This document shows, one piece after another, positions 37,479-49,489 of a DNA stretch of 64,000 nucleotides; the stretch's first letter is position 1; every line of letters begins with the position of its first letter. The position numbers were made by a program, and so were the translations under genes. The stretch covers positions 31,375,075 to 31,439,074 of the forward strand of contig NC_135175.1 of NCBI RefSeq assembly GCF_041146795.1, read 5' to 3'. The DNA is from Maylandia zebra (taxonomy: Eukaryota > Chordata > Actinopteri > Cichliformes > Cichlidae). Below the pieces are notes generated by a model. The model ran no database searches. It was not told the origin of the DNA and saw only the letters and a program-made list of their open reading frames with translations.

Positions 37479-39676
37479 ATGGAGACGGAGGGAAAGAAGG
37501 CGCGGTCAATGTATTTCACAGCGCTTGAGGCCGAAATTCTGATGGCAGCATATGCCGATAACATGCAAATTTCTCAGAAAAAAAGTAACACAGCCTCAGC
37601 TGCAAAACAAAGGGAGCATGCATGGCAAAACATAGCCGACAGAGTCAATGCGTGAGTGTTAATTTAAACATTGATCGAGGGATTTCCACCCATTTAACAC
37701 GTTATTTTATCATATGTTATTTTATTTGTTATTTTATACATTTTATTTTGTGATGTGATGTGAGCGCAGGTGCAACCCAACAGGCCCCAAACGTTCCTGG
37801 CAGCAAGTAAAAATGAAATATAAAAATATAGTCCAAACAGGTAAGGTGTAATTGTATTATGAGCCACAGTGCTTGGTCTGTTTGTCCCATGTAAATCAAT
37901 TGCAGTTAGAGGCTACATTAATTTTCTTTCTGTAAGCACTTATTGAAATTATCTGAGCACATTACAAGTACATATTTGCTTACTCTGTATGCTCAAATGT
38001 GGCCCGTTATAGCCAACAGAAAAAAAGCGGAGGCCCGAAAAACAGGTGGGGGTCCTCCACCACCACCACTCACAGAGGCTGAGCAGTTGGCCCTCAGCCA
38101 AAACAGTGGGCGCCCTGTGGCCGAAGGCATCTCTGCGGGGACATCCTCTGAGTCAATAACCCCGCAAGACACAAGCAGAGATGGGCAGTAACGCGTTACT
38201 TGTAACGCGTTACTGTAATCTGATTACTTTTTTCAAGTAACGAGTAAAGTAAGGGATTACTATTGCAAAATCGGTAATTAGATTACCGTTACTTTCCCGT
38301 AGGAACGCTGCGTTACTGCGTTACTAAAACCGTGATTTTTTTTGCGAGAATGTCTCATGACAGTGACGTAAGCAAGTGCGACGTTGGTGACAGCAGCTGT
38401 GGGCAGATCAACAATGGATAATATATCGAGTGCGGGAGAGAGTATGAGCGTGCAGCGTTTAAAGTGTGGAAGTACTGACCTTACTTTGAGTTTGATTCCA
38501 TAAAAAGTGACAAAAACATTAGCGTCCATCGTGCGTGGGAAGAAAACTTCTTTTTACAGCGAAAAAAACCCCTAAACTTCCGAGCAAGCACCGAGTAGCT
38601 ACGACGTGATGGGAAACTCACAGAGACACTCGCGCGGATTCTTCAACTGACCGCAGCACACCTACACCAGGGTAACCCTCCGCCTACCCTGCTCCTGCTT
38701 TACAGGTGAAAATAGAGCAAAAGGACCGCTGAGTCTTTGACTTTATTTATTTTCTGCTGTGTTTTACTTGCATCTGTTTGAAAGAGTGAGTGAAAACACA
38801 AAAAATATTTTATTTTATGTGCTGGAATGTGTAGAAAATAGGTTTAAATGTTAAACTAATTTATTCAAGTCAGAGAATGTTGCATATAATTAAGTGTTTT
38901 GCTTGATGCATAAAGTTAAAAGATTAAAACTGATAAAACAAGTTAAAAAAAGAGACTTTTCCATTTGATTACATTTTGTATGATGGATTATGTAGAAAAA
39001 GTAGAATTGGGCTGAAAGATCTATCACTTTATCACCTCTTCAGGTTGTAAATCGTGTTTTTAAAAAGTAACTAAGTAACTAAGTAATTAATTACTTTTGA
39101 AAATAAGTAATCAGTAAAGTAACGGGATTACTTTTTGGGGGGAGTAATCAGTAATTAGTTACTGATTACTTTTTTCAAGTAACTTGACCAACACTGGACA
39201 CAAGTGCCTACATAGGGGGTAAATTCAAAATAATACATGATGTGCATACATCCTTTCTTCACAGTCACCTTTGCAGTGCTACTCATTCATTTGATAAACT
39301 CTTTACCATAATGGATTATTTTGTAGTGAAGTTATTTTCCTACTGATTTTGCCTTCCCTCAGTCTTGGTTGTCTTTGAGAGCATAATGACAATGAAGTGT
39401 AAGGTGATTGGTATGTTTGTTAATTGCCATTTGGTCCCTTGTAAGTTATAAGTGACCTGTATAAACCTCATATTCTATCAGTTGATGGTGATGGTGTACT
39501 GCATCTGGTGCAGCCTCCTGTTGAGCCAGACCAACATGCAGTTGTGAGTAATACTCCACAGATTATATGAGTTTACAGTAGAACAGCAATGTTGTTAACT
39601 TCTTTACTACAGGAAAATAATGAAGAAACATTGACAGCTGTTACAGAGGAGGAAGCAACAGAGACACTTTATGAGG
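37479..39676 (+). pseudogene. Harbinger MYB-like protein gene, interrupted by a hAT
   Basis: Exon 1 is 37479-37651 (METEGKKARSMYFTALEAE; W in HAWQNIADRVNA), exon 2 is 37770-37840 (PKRSWQQVKMKYKNI) and exon 3 starts at 38013 (NRKKAEARKTGGGPPPP). The hAT enters exon 3 at 38176 and adds a stop within about six codons. Later exon-like pieces lie near 39481-39543 (GDGVLHLVQPP) and 39613-39676. The trihelix-like W spacing matches the family. A truncated protein keeping the DNA-binding part might still be made. Confidence 0.75.
38176..39196. mobile_element. Non-autonomous hAT nested in the Harbinger
   Basis: The right end CCAACACTG and left end CAGAGATGGGCAG are imperfect inverted repeats flanked by GACACAAG at 38168-38175 and 39197-39204. 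The termini are packed with GTAACGCGTTAC/AGTTAC palindromes. No transposase gene is inside. Confidence 0.85.
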
Positions 39677-39779
39677 TTTACATCTTTTAATACTTTGTGT
39701 ACAGGAAACACAGGTGACCAATAAAGCCAGTTGAACAAAAAATCTGTTTATTCTTCTTTCAACATGTTGAGGTGATGGG

Positions 39780-41070
39780 TCAAAGGAAATGATTGTGACA
39801 TATGGTGTCTCTGACTGCTCTTCCATCTTGTATGTCCGTGGGAGGGTCAGGATGTTCATGGTTTGGATCACTGCTGATGTTTGGTTCAGAAGGACAGTGT
39901 TCTCCTCTAATTGTGGCAATGTTGTGAAGAATCACACATGCCACAATAATGTCACATGCCCTTTCTGGGGTGACCCTGAGTCTTTGCAGGCACTGGAACC
40001 GGGCCTTAAGCATTCCGATAGTCATTTCAATTCTGGCTCTTGTCCTGCAATTAGCCAGATTATATCGCTGCTGTGGGCCCGGTTCAGGGTCAGGGTAAGG
40101 GGTAAGCAAATAGGGTAAACATGGATACCCCCTATCACCAAGCAAGTAGCCAGTGAACTCTCCTAAGACAGAAGGATACACTTCAGTTCAAATGTCCCTG
40201 AAGCAATTGGTCTTTATATATTTTAAAGTATTCTCAACTCACCATGTCCAAATTTTGTGCTCAGTGTACATTCACGGAATATTTGTGAGTCATGGACAGA
40301 GCCTGGCCACTTGGCTTCCACATTTGTGATAATGTTGGCAGCATCACATATGATCTTCACAGTGCAGAGAACACAAATTAGCATCCATTACTATAATGAA
40401 ATAATTTGTTAGTTTGAAATGCTACAGGGAACTATGTACCTGCACATTAATGCTGTGGAAAGACTTCCTGTTCACATAGTCTCCTTCATTTACTGAAGGA
40501 GCAATGACTGGAATGTGAGTGCCATCTGTACAGCCAATCACGCCTGGGAACCGTGAAAATAAATGTAAAATTTAAGTAGTAGTCCAAGTAGCACCACATC
40601 ATGAATTAAGTTTTGGTCATCCTGATACCTGCAATTTTGTGGCATCCCTCTTTGATAAATCTTGTGGGTCTATGACCGGGGAACACCACAAACGAGTACA
40701 GGAGACGTTTCAGTGCAACTGTAACATTCCTGACTGCCCGACAGACGGTAGCCTTGGAAACGTGCTCAGCTTCACCAATATTATACAGAAAGCTCCCGTT
40801 TGCAAAAAACCGAAGTGCAATACAAATAATATGTACAGAACTGAGAGGATGTCCACGATGTGTCACATGCGTAATATATGGCCTGAGGATGTTATCCAAA
40901 TAACTTATAGATTGTGCTGAGAAACGGTAACGTTCACACAGAAAATCATCAGGAAATGATAAAATGTCCAAACGCGCTCTGATCACTCTCTCCCGGCGGA
41001 GAGCTCTGCGGAGAATTTGGGCTTCACGATCTACCGGCTCTTCAAGGAAGGGGCACGCCATGTCCGACAC
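39780..41070 (-). CDS. HARBI1-like Harbinger transposase (346 aa, apparently complete)
   Basis: Four exons on the - strand: 40629-41070, 40440-40543, 40243-40354 and 39780-40162. All introns have GT...AG ends and the phases agree, giving 346 aa, close to vertebrate HARBI1 (about 350). Exon 1 has the N-terminal helix-turn-helix region ([26 protein letters not shown]). The DDE nuclease residues appear as [10 protein letters not shown] (first Asp, exon 2), [10 protein letters not shown] (HD, exon 3), GDRGYPC and then [14 protein letters not shown] with the Glu (exon 4). No stop or frameshift is seen. It would cut at the CWG-centred site with the MYB-like partner, which here is broken. It is the most intact transposase in the window. 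Confidence 0.85.
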
Positions 41071-41290
41071 TTCCTACTGTCAGGTTTCCGACAAAGGGGC
41101 GGAGACAGTCAGGGTTAGTTGTAGTAAACCTGCTAGGGGGCAGGTTAGCTTCACGGCGTGTGTCGTCATAGTGACTCACTCAGGCTTCAGCTGAACTCGC
41201 TTTGTGAAACCGAAAACCCAGAGTTTTCGTTAACTCAGGGTATACTTACTCAGTTTTTCCACTAAACCGGCTTCCTGAAACAGGGCCCTG

Positions 41291-41640
41291 GTTTTGCTCG
41301 TCTGTAAATAATTGAAACTCAGTCAAATAGTTCATTGTTCTCCAGCAAAACGTTTTGGAAACTCATGTTTAACCTTTAAACTCTGACATGTTTTAGCACA
41401 CAAGGCTTCATCGGGGAGTTCACTCATGATTGGACCATGAGAATAAAGGTTTTTAGTTCTTTCAAAGAGAGTCTTGGAGGTTTTTGATGTTTCTGTTTTT
41501 TCTGAAATCACCTGAAAGAAAAACTATTTTTCTTGCTTTATGTAGTGTGGAAGTTTTTAATGTTTCTTTCATCTGTGATGTTCTTGAATGTGTTCACATG
41601 AAGATGGTACAAATAAACTGTCCTTTTAGCTTTAGCTCCT
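41291..41640 (+). other. Displaced 3' UTR of gene C
   Basis: The native 3' UTR resumes after the Harbinger, with AATAAA at 41442-41447 and another near 41610. A transcript using these would carry the whole 4-kb element. Confidence 0.6.
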
Positions 41641-41923
41641 AATTTATTCATTATTTGTGGATGTAGCACAGCAGCAGTGTCTTGATTAACACATGGAGGG
41701 CTCGGGATCTGATGGTGTCATCTCCCTAATTTGCCCACTGCGTAAATCTCACTCTTTGCCCAAGAAATTGAAATAAATCTTGTTTCCCTGCTGGATAGTG
41801 ATCCACTGTAACTCTGCTCCTCCTTCCTATTTAGGATTTCTGTGGCTGAAGTAAAATTCCCTCCATCCATCACTCATCCCATCTAACCCAAAGTAAAATA
41901 AAGTTTTGCTCATCTTAAAAAAG

Positions 41924-42735
41924 TAACATACAAACAATAACTATAATACAGAAAAGGGCCATTAGATTAATAAATAATGTAGGGTACAGGGACCATACAA
42001 ATGCACTCTTTGTCAAAATGCAAGCTATCAAATTCCAAGACTTGGTGAAGCTTAAAACAGCGCAGATAATGTATAAAGTAAGAAATAAATTGCTTCCCAA
42101 AGAAATCTGTAAATTGTTCATAGAAAGAGAAGGTGGGTATAACTTAAGAGGGAAATGGAATTTAAGAATACAAAGTGCTAGAACAACTTTAAGAACTATG
42201 TCTATCTCAATTGCAGGAGTTAAATTATGGAACAGTCTAACAGAAGAAATAAAAGACAGTCAAAACATAAAACAGTTTAAAGTAAAATATAAAAACCTAA
42301 TTTTAAATAAGTATAAGAATGAAGAAAACGGGGTTAACCCAGGACGGTAATGTAGCTGGTAATGGTGTTGCGGTTCTTTTTTGTTATTTTGTTTTGTTTT
42401 GGTTTGTTGTTTTTCCATAACTTGTGTATCTGCAAATATACACATTTTGTATTTTTCATATGAAAGAAACTATACTGTGGTGGGGCTTGCTAATTTCTTG
42501 TTTTGATTTATGTATGTTATGTTTTGTTTTACTTCATATGTTTCATATGTTGTTTGTTTAATTTAAGACAAAAAAAATTAAATGAATGAATGGTAAAACT
42601 TGAGGGGGTAGGGACAAATAAGTAAATACTTCAGCCTACTCCTTTTCAAACAAATAATGGAATGATATTTTGTAATGATTGTGAAGGCACATGTTTGAAA
42701 TGTTTGAAATAAAAATGAACTGAACTGAACTGAAC
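41924..42735 (+). mobile_element. 5'-truncated LINE with TGAAC tail
   Basis: The frame has QKRAIRLINNVGYRDHTN, FQDLVKLKTAQIMYKV and GGYNLRGKWNLRI, the C-terminal end of a non-LTR RT of the CR1/Rex type. It ends in TGAAC repeats at 42717-42735. Target sequences TAAAAAAG and TAAAACAG flank it. It is absent from the B-C and D-E spacers, so it is a later insertion. Confidence 0.75.
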
Positions 42736-42984
42736 TAAAACAGCATTACAATAATGGGCATTACCAATGCAAATTGAATAATACAGAAGATGAAAGAATA
42801 GACTTGGATCAGTTAATAAAGCTCATGATCTTGATTCATTGTGGCTGCTACACAGATACTTCTGGGTCACTTCTCTCAGTTAGGAACCTTCCTCACCAAA
42901 CTGACTGTTGGACCACACCCCTGGTTTCATGAGAAATTGTTTCAGCCATGATTTCTCTTCCTGTATTTCAGAGTAAAGACTGAA

Positions 42985-43323
42985 GTGACAAATGGAAACA
43001 TGTTTAAAAAACGCAATGTGAGAGAGACGTTGAGGTCCTTAGAAGTTACCCTGGGTTTTTCTGTCACCCTGCTAGATGTTACACACCTTGTTATTGGACT
43101 GATTTCTACTGCTGGACTACTCCTGGGGAGAGTAACAATACTCTTACTAATTAGCTCCCTTTCACACCTTTGGGGATATTTATTTTTGTGCTTGCAGCGC
43201 TGTGAGCCAGAACAGCGAGAGAAAAATCTGCAACAGCGACGAGCCGAATGCTTAAGTGAATCCCAGCAGCTGCACATGTGCTACGCTGATTTAGAGGATA
43301 TATTTGCTCTTCATAATTCATAA
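42985..43323 (+). CDS. Hypothetical 112-aa frame with two hydrophobic segments
   Basis: The frame starts MTNGNMFKKRNVRETLR shortly after an acceptor-like CTGTATTTCAG. It has two or three hydrophobic stretches (TLGFSVTLLDVTHLVIGLI; LLGRVTILLLISSL; LWGYLFLCL) and a charged end (EPEQREKNLQQRRAE). I do not recognise the family. In the B-C and D-E spacers the frame is cut after VIGLIS and replaced by unrelated sequence, so only this copy is long. It may be a remnant exon of a gene carried along with the unit, or chance. Confidence 0.3.
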   Translation: MTNGNMFKKRNVRETLRSLEVTLGFSVTLLDVTHLVIGLISTAGLLLGRVTILLLISSLSHLWGYLFLCLQRCEPEQREKNLQQRRAECLSESQQLHMCYADLEDIFALHNS

Positions 43324-43861
43324 CTTCATAATTACACCCTGTGTAATTATGAAGTTATTGAGCTGCACATACTTTACGACCTGCTTAAGTTCGAGGTCAC
43401 AGCGTCTGTAGAGCAGCTGGAACATAATGAAGTCTACAAGGTTAAAGTTTTATCTTCACTTGTTGTTCTCTCTGCTGCTTGGTTTGATGGATCTGAGAGC
43501 TTTTGTTTTTATTACTGTTATTATAATTATCATTAATATCTTTAAAAGCTTTAAAATAGTGTTTGTGTTTGAAAAATGGATTTCAGAATTGAACAGAAAC
43601 ATCTGTCATAAAAATCGCCCAAAGGCACAGAGACAAACTCAAAGGATGCAACCTGTAACTTTCTCTTCCTTCATGTCAGCACCATCATCGATTATTTATA
43701 GTAAATGCATATAGCAACAGTAACACTTTAGTTTGGATTTCATGATTTCTGTAATTGGAAAATATTATTTTGTTTAAAGACAGAAGTGACTGTGTAGTTG
43801 CAACATTAAAGTGAAATATTTAATAGTCTAATAACAGATTATGTGTTGAAGCTGTCGTTTC

Positions 43862-44139
43862 AGGAGGAGAGAAGCTGCAGAGAGGCGTGTAAGACTGCAA
43901 CTCTGCTTCCTGGTCCCAGCTCTGGATAGTCATATTTTAGGGGGTTTAATAAATGTGTCCATATTTCTAGAAAGGAGAGCTGCTCCATCCAAAGTGGGAT
44001 CGATGACGTCTCTCCTAACAAGACCAGGTTTCCTCCAGAAGATTTGCCAATCATCTATGAAGCCCACATCGTTTCTTGGACACCACTCAGACAGCCAGCA
44101 ACTTAAGGAGAACATGTGGCTAAACATGTCACTCCTGGG
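43862..44139 (-). mobile_element. L2 ORF1 3' fragment (C-D spacer)
   Basis: Matches 23623-23899 with small differences. Next to it, 44140-44420 is the longer version of the unclassified insert, beginning CAGTTCAGGGTCTGCAGCC. Confidence 0.7.
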
Positions 44140-44420
44140 CTGTATCCCAGTTCAGGGTCTGCAGCCTTAAAGGCTGCGTTTTAAGGCCGATTACGTCACA
44201 GCATCGCGACGAAGGCTGTTCCAATTCAAAGGCTGCTCGAAATGCGGCCCTCAAATGTGTCCTTCATTTCCCTGAATTTTAAAGATGTGTCGGTGTAGAC
44301 TTCGTGGCCCAACATATCCCAGATTGCATAGCGCGGCGGTGGGTGTGGATAATTTTGCCGAAAAAAACGGTGGAAGCGGAGCGGCCAAAGAGTAAACGTT
44401 TAAAAGTAAGTACTGTTATG

Positions 44421-44693
44421 ATGTCTCAACAGGACCTGGAAAAACTAGTCCATGCATTCATTTTTAGTAGGCTTGATTACTGCAACAGCATCTTTACAGG
44501 TCTACCTAAAAAATCAGTCAGACAACTGCAGCTCATTCAGAACTCTGCTGCTCGAGTCCTCACTAAGACCAAAAAAGTGGACCACACCAGTCCAGCTCTG
44601 AGGTCTTTACTCTGGCTGCCTGTCCGTCAGAGGATAGACTTTGAAGTTCTGATGCTGGTCTATAAAGCTCTGAATGGTTTAGGACCAAAATAC
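44421..44693 (+). mobile_element. L2 RT C-terminal fragment (C-D spacer)
   Basis: Same as 24103-24374, ending at GPKY before TAGTGATGG. Confidence 0.7.
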
Positions 44694-44976
44694 TAGTGAT
44701 GGTGATATAAAGCCCCGTGATGAACTGAAGCTTTCATCCAACTGGTCGACTCATGGTTCGAAGCATTGTGATGATTCATTTGCTCTACTTCGCCATCAAG
44801 TGGACGATTCAAGTGAAACAAGCTCTGTGATTATAATGATGTGACGTGTAAACCGCTAAACTGAATAAATAAATTGTTTTCATGATTATTTATCCCGAAT
44901 ATTGTCTCAGTATGTCTGATACAAAAGAGAAAGTGGAACCTATCAGGACAGAGTTTTGGTATGATTGTGTAACTGT

Positions 44977-46119
44977 TAGAGCTGGGTATCGTCACTGATT
45001 TCTAGAATCGATTCGATCCGATCTGGGTAAATTTTTCCTCAGACAGTCAGAAATGTTATAATTCAGATCACGGATCAGTACATTTCCATATTTTTATATC
45101 TATAAAAAGAAAGATGAGATTTGCGAGACTTTATCAAAGGTGTAAGCATCACAGCAGATGCCTTTGTATCAAAGTAGCTGAGGCTAAAACAGAAAAACGA
45201 TTTTATAAAAATATTCTGCAGTAGATCAAAAACGAAAGAAAACCATTAATCAACATATGAACATTACCTGATGCTGCTGAAGTGAAGCAGAGAAAAGTTA
45301 CAGAGGTTTAGAGACACGGCTAAGCGTTTTGCATTTTGCATAATTTTAAAAAGTTTACATTTGTTCAGTAGCCTACTGAACAGCAGAAATTAGGTTTTCT
45401 TTTTGGAAGTAAGTAAAAGGGAAAAAAAACAGCGACCGACAGCGCTGTAAACAACGGTAGACAGCAAATCCAGCATGTCCAAATTAACACTTTCGGATTT
45501 GATTTCAACACTATTAAAGTGTCTATATGGGTCCACACCAGAGAGTGTTAATTTAACTCTTTTTGGAGAGTTGGTACGTTAACTCTGATTTAGTGTTAAA
45601 CACCAAATCTGTCTGGAGTTGATCATTTAACACTGGGTGTTAAGAGTTTATATATTAACTCTCAAAGAGTATTTTAGTTTAACTACGTAAGAGTTATCTT
45701 CTAATTCATTCTAAAAAGCGGGAATTTTACTGTTCTGAACTTCTAGAAATTTCTTTTGGAAATAAACATTTACTAAAAAGATGCAATGGTTTTTGAAAAA
45801 CATTTATTCTGAACTGTGCACCACAATATCAAAACATTTTCTGAAAGATGTAACAGTATACATGTTCTCACTTTCATTAGAATTTTGTTTATCAAAAGGT
45901 CTGACATAGGCAAGCTGGTAAATGCAAATAACAGCATCTCATCACTTATTTCTTCAATACAATATGCATGTCCTTCATTCATCCCTTTGTGGAACTTCAA
46001 CGCACTTCTGCTCTCCCTCATATTCCATCTTCACAAGCATATCCTGTGCGGAGATTGAATAAAAAATTAGTTGACACTAATTAACGGCACAAATAATCCA
46101 GTAAACAATTGCAGCACAG

Positions 46120-46150
<31 letters not shown>

Positions 46151-47588
46151 ATCCTCTTTGAGCCATTACTTGTGTAAAGTATTTTCCCAAAAGACAAAGA
46201 CACAGGCAACAGGTAATACTGAATTAAATGTAAAACCTCAACCTTTTTCATTTTTACCCAAACCGTGTGCACAAAACTCTGGAGGGATCTATGCTAACGT
46301 AGAATCCAGTCAGGACGCCTGCTACTGCTGTTTGCTCGTTTTTTTTTATGGGCGATCGTTTTCAGGCTTCAAGTAGCACCATTATACCAACATTTCACAC
46401 TCTACACATTGTTTTAGGTGTATTTGACCAAAAGTTTGACTGAAAATTCACATGCAAGCTTTTTTTCAAGGCTGTGGTATTTGCCTGCAAACAATATCTT
46501 TCAGCTAGCTAAAACAGAATATTATGCTATCACCGAGCAACATGGCTACTGCCTTCCACACAGCTTTGTCTCAACTCCAAAGAGCCACAGAAGTAAAAGC
46601 TCATAATAATAATTGAAACAATCTTTGAAAAAATGACTTACCAAGCATGGCAAACAACTCGAATATGTAGAGCAAAATGTTCTGAAACGGCTTCACTTCA
46701 GCTTCGATTGAAGCCGTGCTGGGGGCGGAGTCTGTGAATTTACTCTGTTGGTGTCAAAGCCCCTCTAGGAGTTCAGAGTTAAGAGGTCAAGAGTTAATGT
46801 TTCCATTGTAACACCTCCAGATTTGACATAGAAACACTCATTTTTAACACTCGATTTTAACTACTATCATTTTACACCTCAGAGTTACATTAAAAGAATG
46901 TGACTCTGCTTAGAGTAAAATTAACTCTACTTTTGCAAGAAGACTATTAACACCAAAACATTTAACACTTTTGAATTTGCTGTGTAGACTTGTGCATAAC
47001 AAGCAAGTGAATAATGCAGAAAACAGATTTTTAGACGGGAAACTGTTCTTGGAGTACAGAGAGAGACCACGAGCTGTGCATAAAGTGTGATTTTATCGTG
47101 GTGGAAGCAAAATAGCAAAAGTCAGAGGGAATTCATGGCTATGTTTATGTGAAGCGTAGTTTGGATCTTCTTTTGCTGCTGGTTCAGTCAATATTGTTTG
47201 GAGAGGTAAAACCTACAGCTTCAGAATCAGCGCAAAAAGGGCGTAAAACACAAGGCCCGCCGACAGATCAGAACCAGCGAGCTGTCGGATTTCGGCCCTA
47301 ACCGTGTCCGTGCCGTCGGGTGAGAAAGGCCACATCTCACTGATTCTGATGTGTCGGCGGGTCCGCGCTTTGTGTTTACGTCTTTATGCATAATAGCCTA
47401 CGTGTATCTGCTGTCATTTACTGTTTTAGCTGTTTGGTGGTTGTTGAAATTTAGTGAGGTTTAACCTGAGATTCTGGCGTTTGGGGCAAAATAAATTTAT
47501 ATTAAAAATCGATTCAGGATTTTAATGAATCAATATCACGTTATCCAAGCTAGAATCGATTTTAATCGATAATCAAAACCCACCCCTA
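44977..47588. mobile_element. Old hAT with a second insertion (C-D spacer)
   Basis: Flanked by GTAACTGT like its copies at 24659 and 56347. It contains the 1.5-kb element at 45461-46983. Confidence 0.8.
45461..46983. mobile_element. 1.5-kb DNA element with 4-bp duplication and AACTCT/AGAGTT repeats
   Basis: Ends ACAGCAAATCC and, inverted, ACAGCAAATTC; GTAG precedes and follows it. The empty site (AACGGTAGACTTGTGC) is seen at 25136 and 56824. Both ends hold dozens of TTAACTCT, AGAGTTAA and GTGTTAA units. A run of about 27 A lies at 46121-46147. No transposase is visible; the superfamily is not certain. Confidence 0.6.
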
Positions 47589-47869
47589 GTAACTGTGTAA
47601 TCATGCTTATGTACATCTGGATAATGACACAAACTGTGTGGCGCTCCACTTTTTAATAAACTAAAAGACATTATAGGATCTGTAGTGTTGTTTATTTATA
47701 TTATGGTACTTATCAGTTGTGATATTTATTACTGTGTGCATACTTTATTAGAAGAGAAAAAAAATCTCTTCCTTGCTGGTTCCATCGAAGAAGAAATGCT
47801 CAAGTAACTGTGTAGCACGTAGGTAATCCAATTCCACAACACAGCGTGATGAGGGAATCAGCTGTGTTT

Positions 47870-48071
47870 TGCTGCCCATTTTATTTCGAATCTGGCGCGA
47901 ACCGGCGAGCCAGTTCCTGAATCAGTCACGTGGTACGGACTGCCCACGAGGCCTCGAACGTCACTGCATACGTAATCAAAGCGAGCCTCGATACGCGCTT
48001 CACAAAAATTCCCCCGAGATTACTCGACACGCTTCGAAGCTTCGACACATCACTACCTCTCACATCTAAAG
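47870..48071 (+). promoter_or_regulatory. Presumed promoter and exon 1 of gene D
   Basis: Nearly the same as 30366-30567, with the donor GTAAGT at 48072. Confidence 0.5.
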
Positions 48072-48225
48072 GTAAGTGTCAAGGTAACTTTGAACTGTTC
48101 AGTCAATCTTGAGTTTATCGAAGTTTTCTGAAGGACGCTTTCTGTTGCTCTCTGTGAGAGAAGACCGTTAAAGGCGAGGCTCTCCAGAGTGTAGCAAAAC
48201 AGGAAACCACAGCTGTGTGTGTGTA

Positions 48226-48910
48226 ATGCTGGGCTTATGCTGGGCTTACACTGTGCGATTTTTGGCCCATTTTGAGCCGATTTTTGAGTCGTGCGACCGT
48301 TTTGGCGATCGGCCCGATTTTGGCCTTCGTCGTGCATCGCGTAGTATACGTGGGCTAATGCTGGGCAGACACTGCGATTTTTTTCAGTCGCGCGATTCAG
48401 CTCCTACTCAAACTGTACGTTGACTCGCAGGGGTTAGAAGTTCATAGGTCACGGTGCAGGGTCTCACACTATACGGCCCGATGCTCTGATGCGACCTGAG
48501 TGCTCACACTGTGCGTCCATAAAATGAAGGTTATAACAGAAATTCTGTCGCTCGCTCTCCCTCTCTGTCTTTCACTCACACAGACACACCACCACCATCA
48601 ACTTTGCTAAATTGCTAATGAAAAACATTGATCAGGCAGCTGTGATTGAGCAGCAGTGTAGATCCAACTATTTTCACGGTTGTTGTGGTCGTGATAATTT
48701 TGTGAGGCCACATCGAAAAGGCTCGGATGAGCTTTCCAAAGTTCTACAAGTTGTGCTCCCATCGCTTGTGTCCAGATCACACATGTGCTGTGCCGTCTTT
48801 TTCGCTGACATTTGTGTTTGCGCGTGCGCAGTGTGACAAACTGCAGTGACACCCTGGTCAGTTCTTCTTTCATTGACTGAAGGGTACCAACAATTTTGTC
48901 CACGTCTACG
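48226..48910 (-). mobile_element. Harbinger/ISL2EU-like fragment with MADF frame (gene D intron 1)
   Basis: Copy of 30721-31410. The MADF-like frame on the - strand (48607-48903) is open and differs at few residues from that in gene C. Confidence 0.45.
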
Positions 48911-49489
48911 GCGCTACTCCCTCGGACCGAGAAACCCCTCTCTCTCGGGTCTGGGTGACGGTATTGCTCTTGAGCTCATGTAGAGCACACTGTCCTTGCT
49001 AGAGACAGATGAAGGCGGATTCCTCTTCACTCAAGTCTTCCTCCGACAGCTGGCTTTACCAATTCACTGTTGCTGGCTGCAAAGGGTTACTACTCACTTG
49101 CAGGAGTGGCCGCAACCACTGGCAATAAGCTGCTCTTTATAGAGGACTCATGCTCGGGGAGACGTTTTCTGGTCCACCCTCTCTCCCAGAAGAGCCCCGG
49201 GAACGCTTGTGTCATCTTTGCATACCTCCACAATTACATATTGTTTAGTCTTTAAAAAAAAAATTGAGATTTTCCGTGTACCACCAGAGAGAGACTAAGT
49301 ACTACTAGTGGTATGTGTACCACAGTTTGAGAACCACTGTTCTAAACCATGCTGTGAAACTCCTGGGGACCACCCCTTAAGGGTGAGATTAAAAGTATAT
49401 GTGTATGACTGAGGGGCTGCCCCTCAGATCTGCTCTGGGAGAAACATAAGAATGTAGAAGAGGTGAAGGGAGTGTGTTTTTAAAAAAAC

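Larger units (their letters stand above)
37266..41287. mobile_element. 4.0-kb PIF/Harbinger element with two genes
   Basis: Perfectly paired ends GGCCCTGTTTCAGGAAGCCG are flanked by CTG at 37263-37265 and 41288-41290. The empty site TCTGTCCTGGTTTTGC is intact in genes B and D. Inside are a MYB-like gene (+) and a transposase gene (-), converging, as in animal Harbingers. A hAT (38176-39196) interrupts the MYB-like gene; without it the element is about 3.0 kb. Confidence 0.9.
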
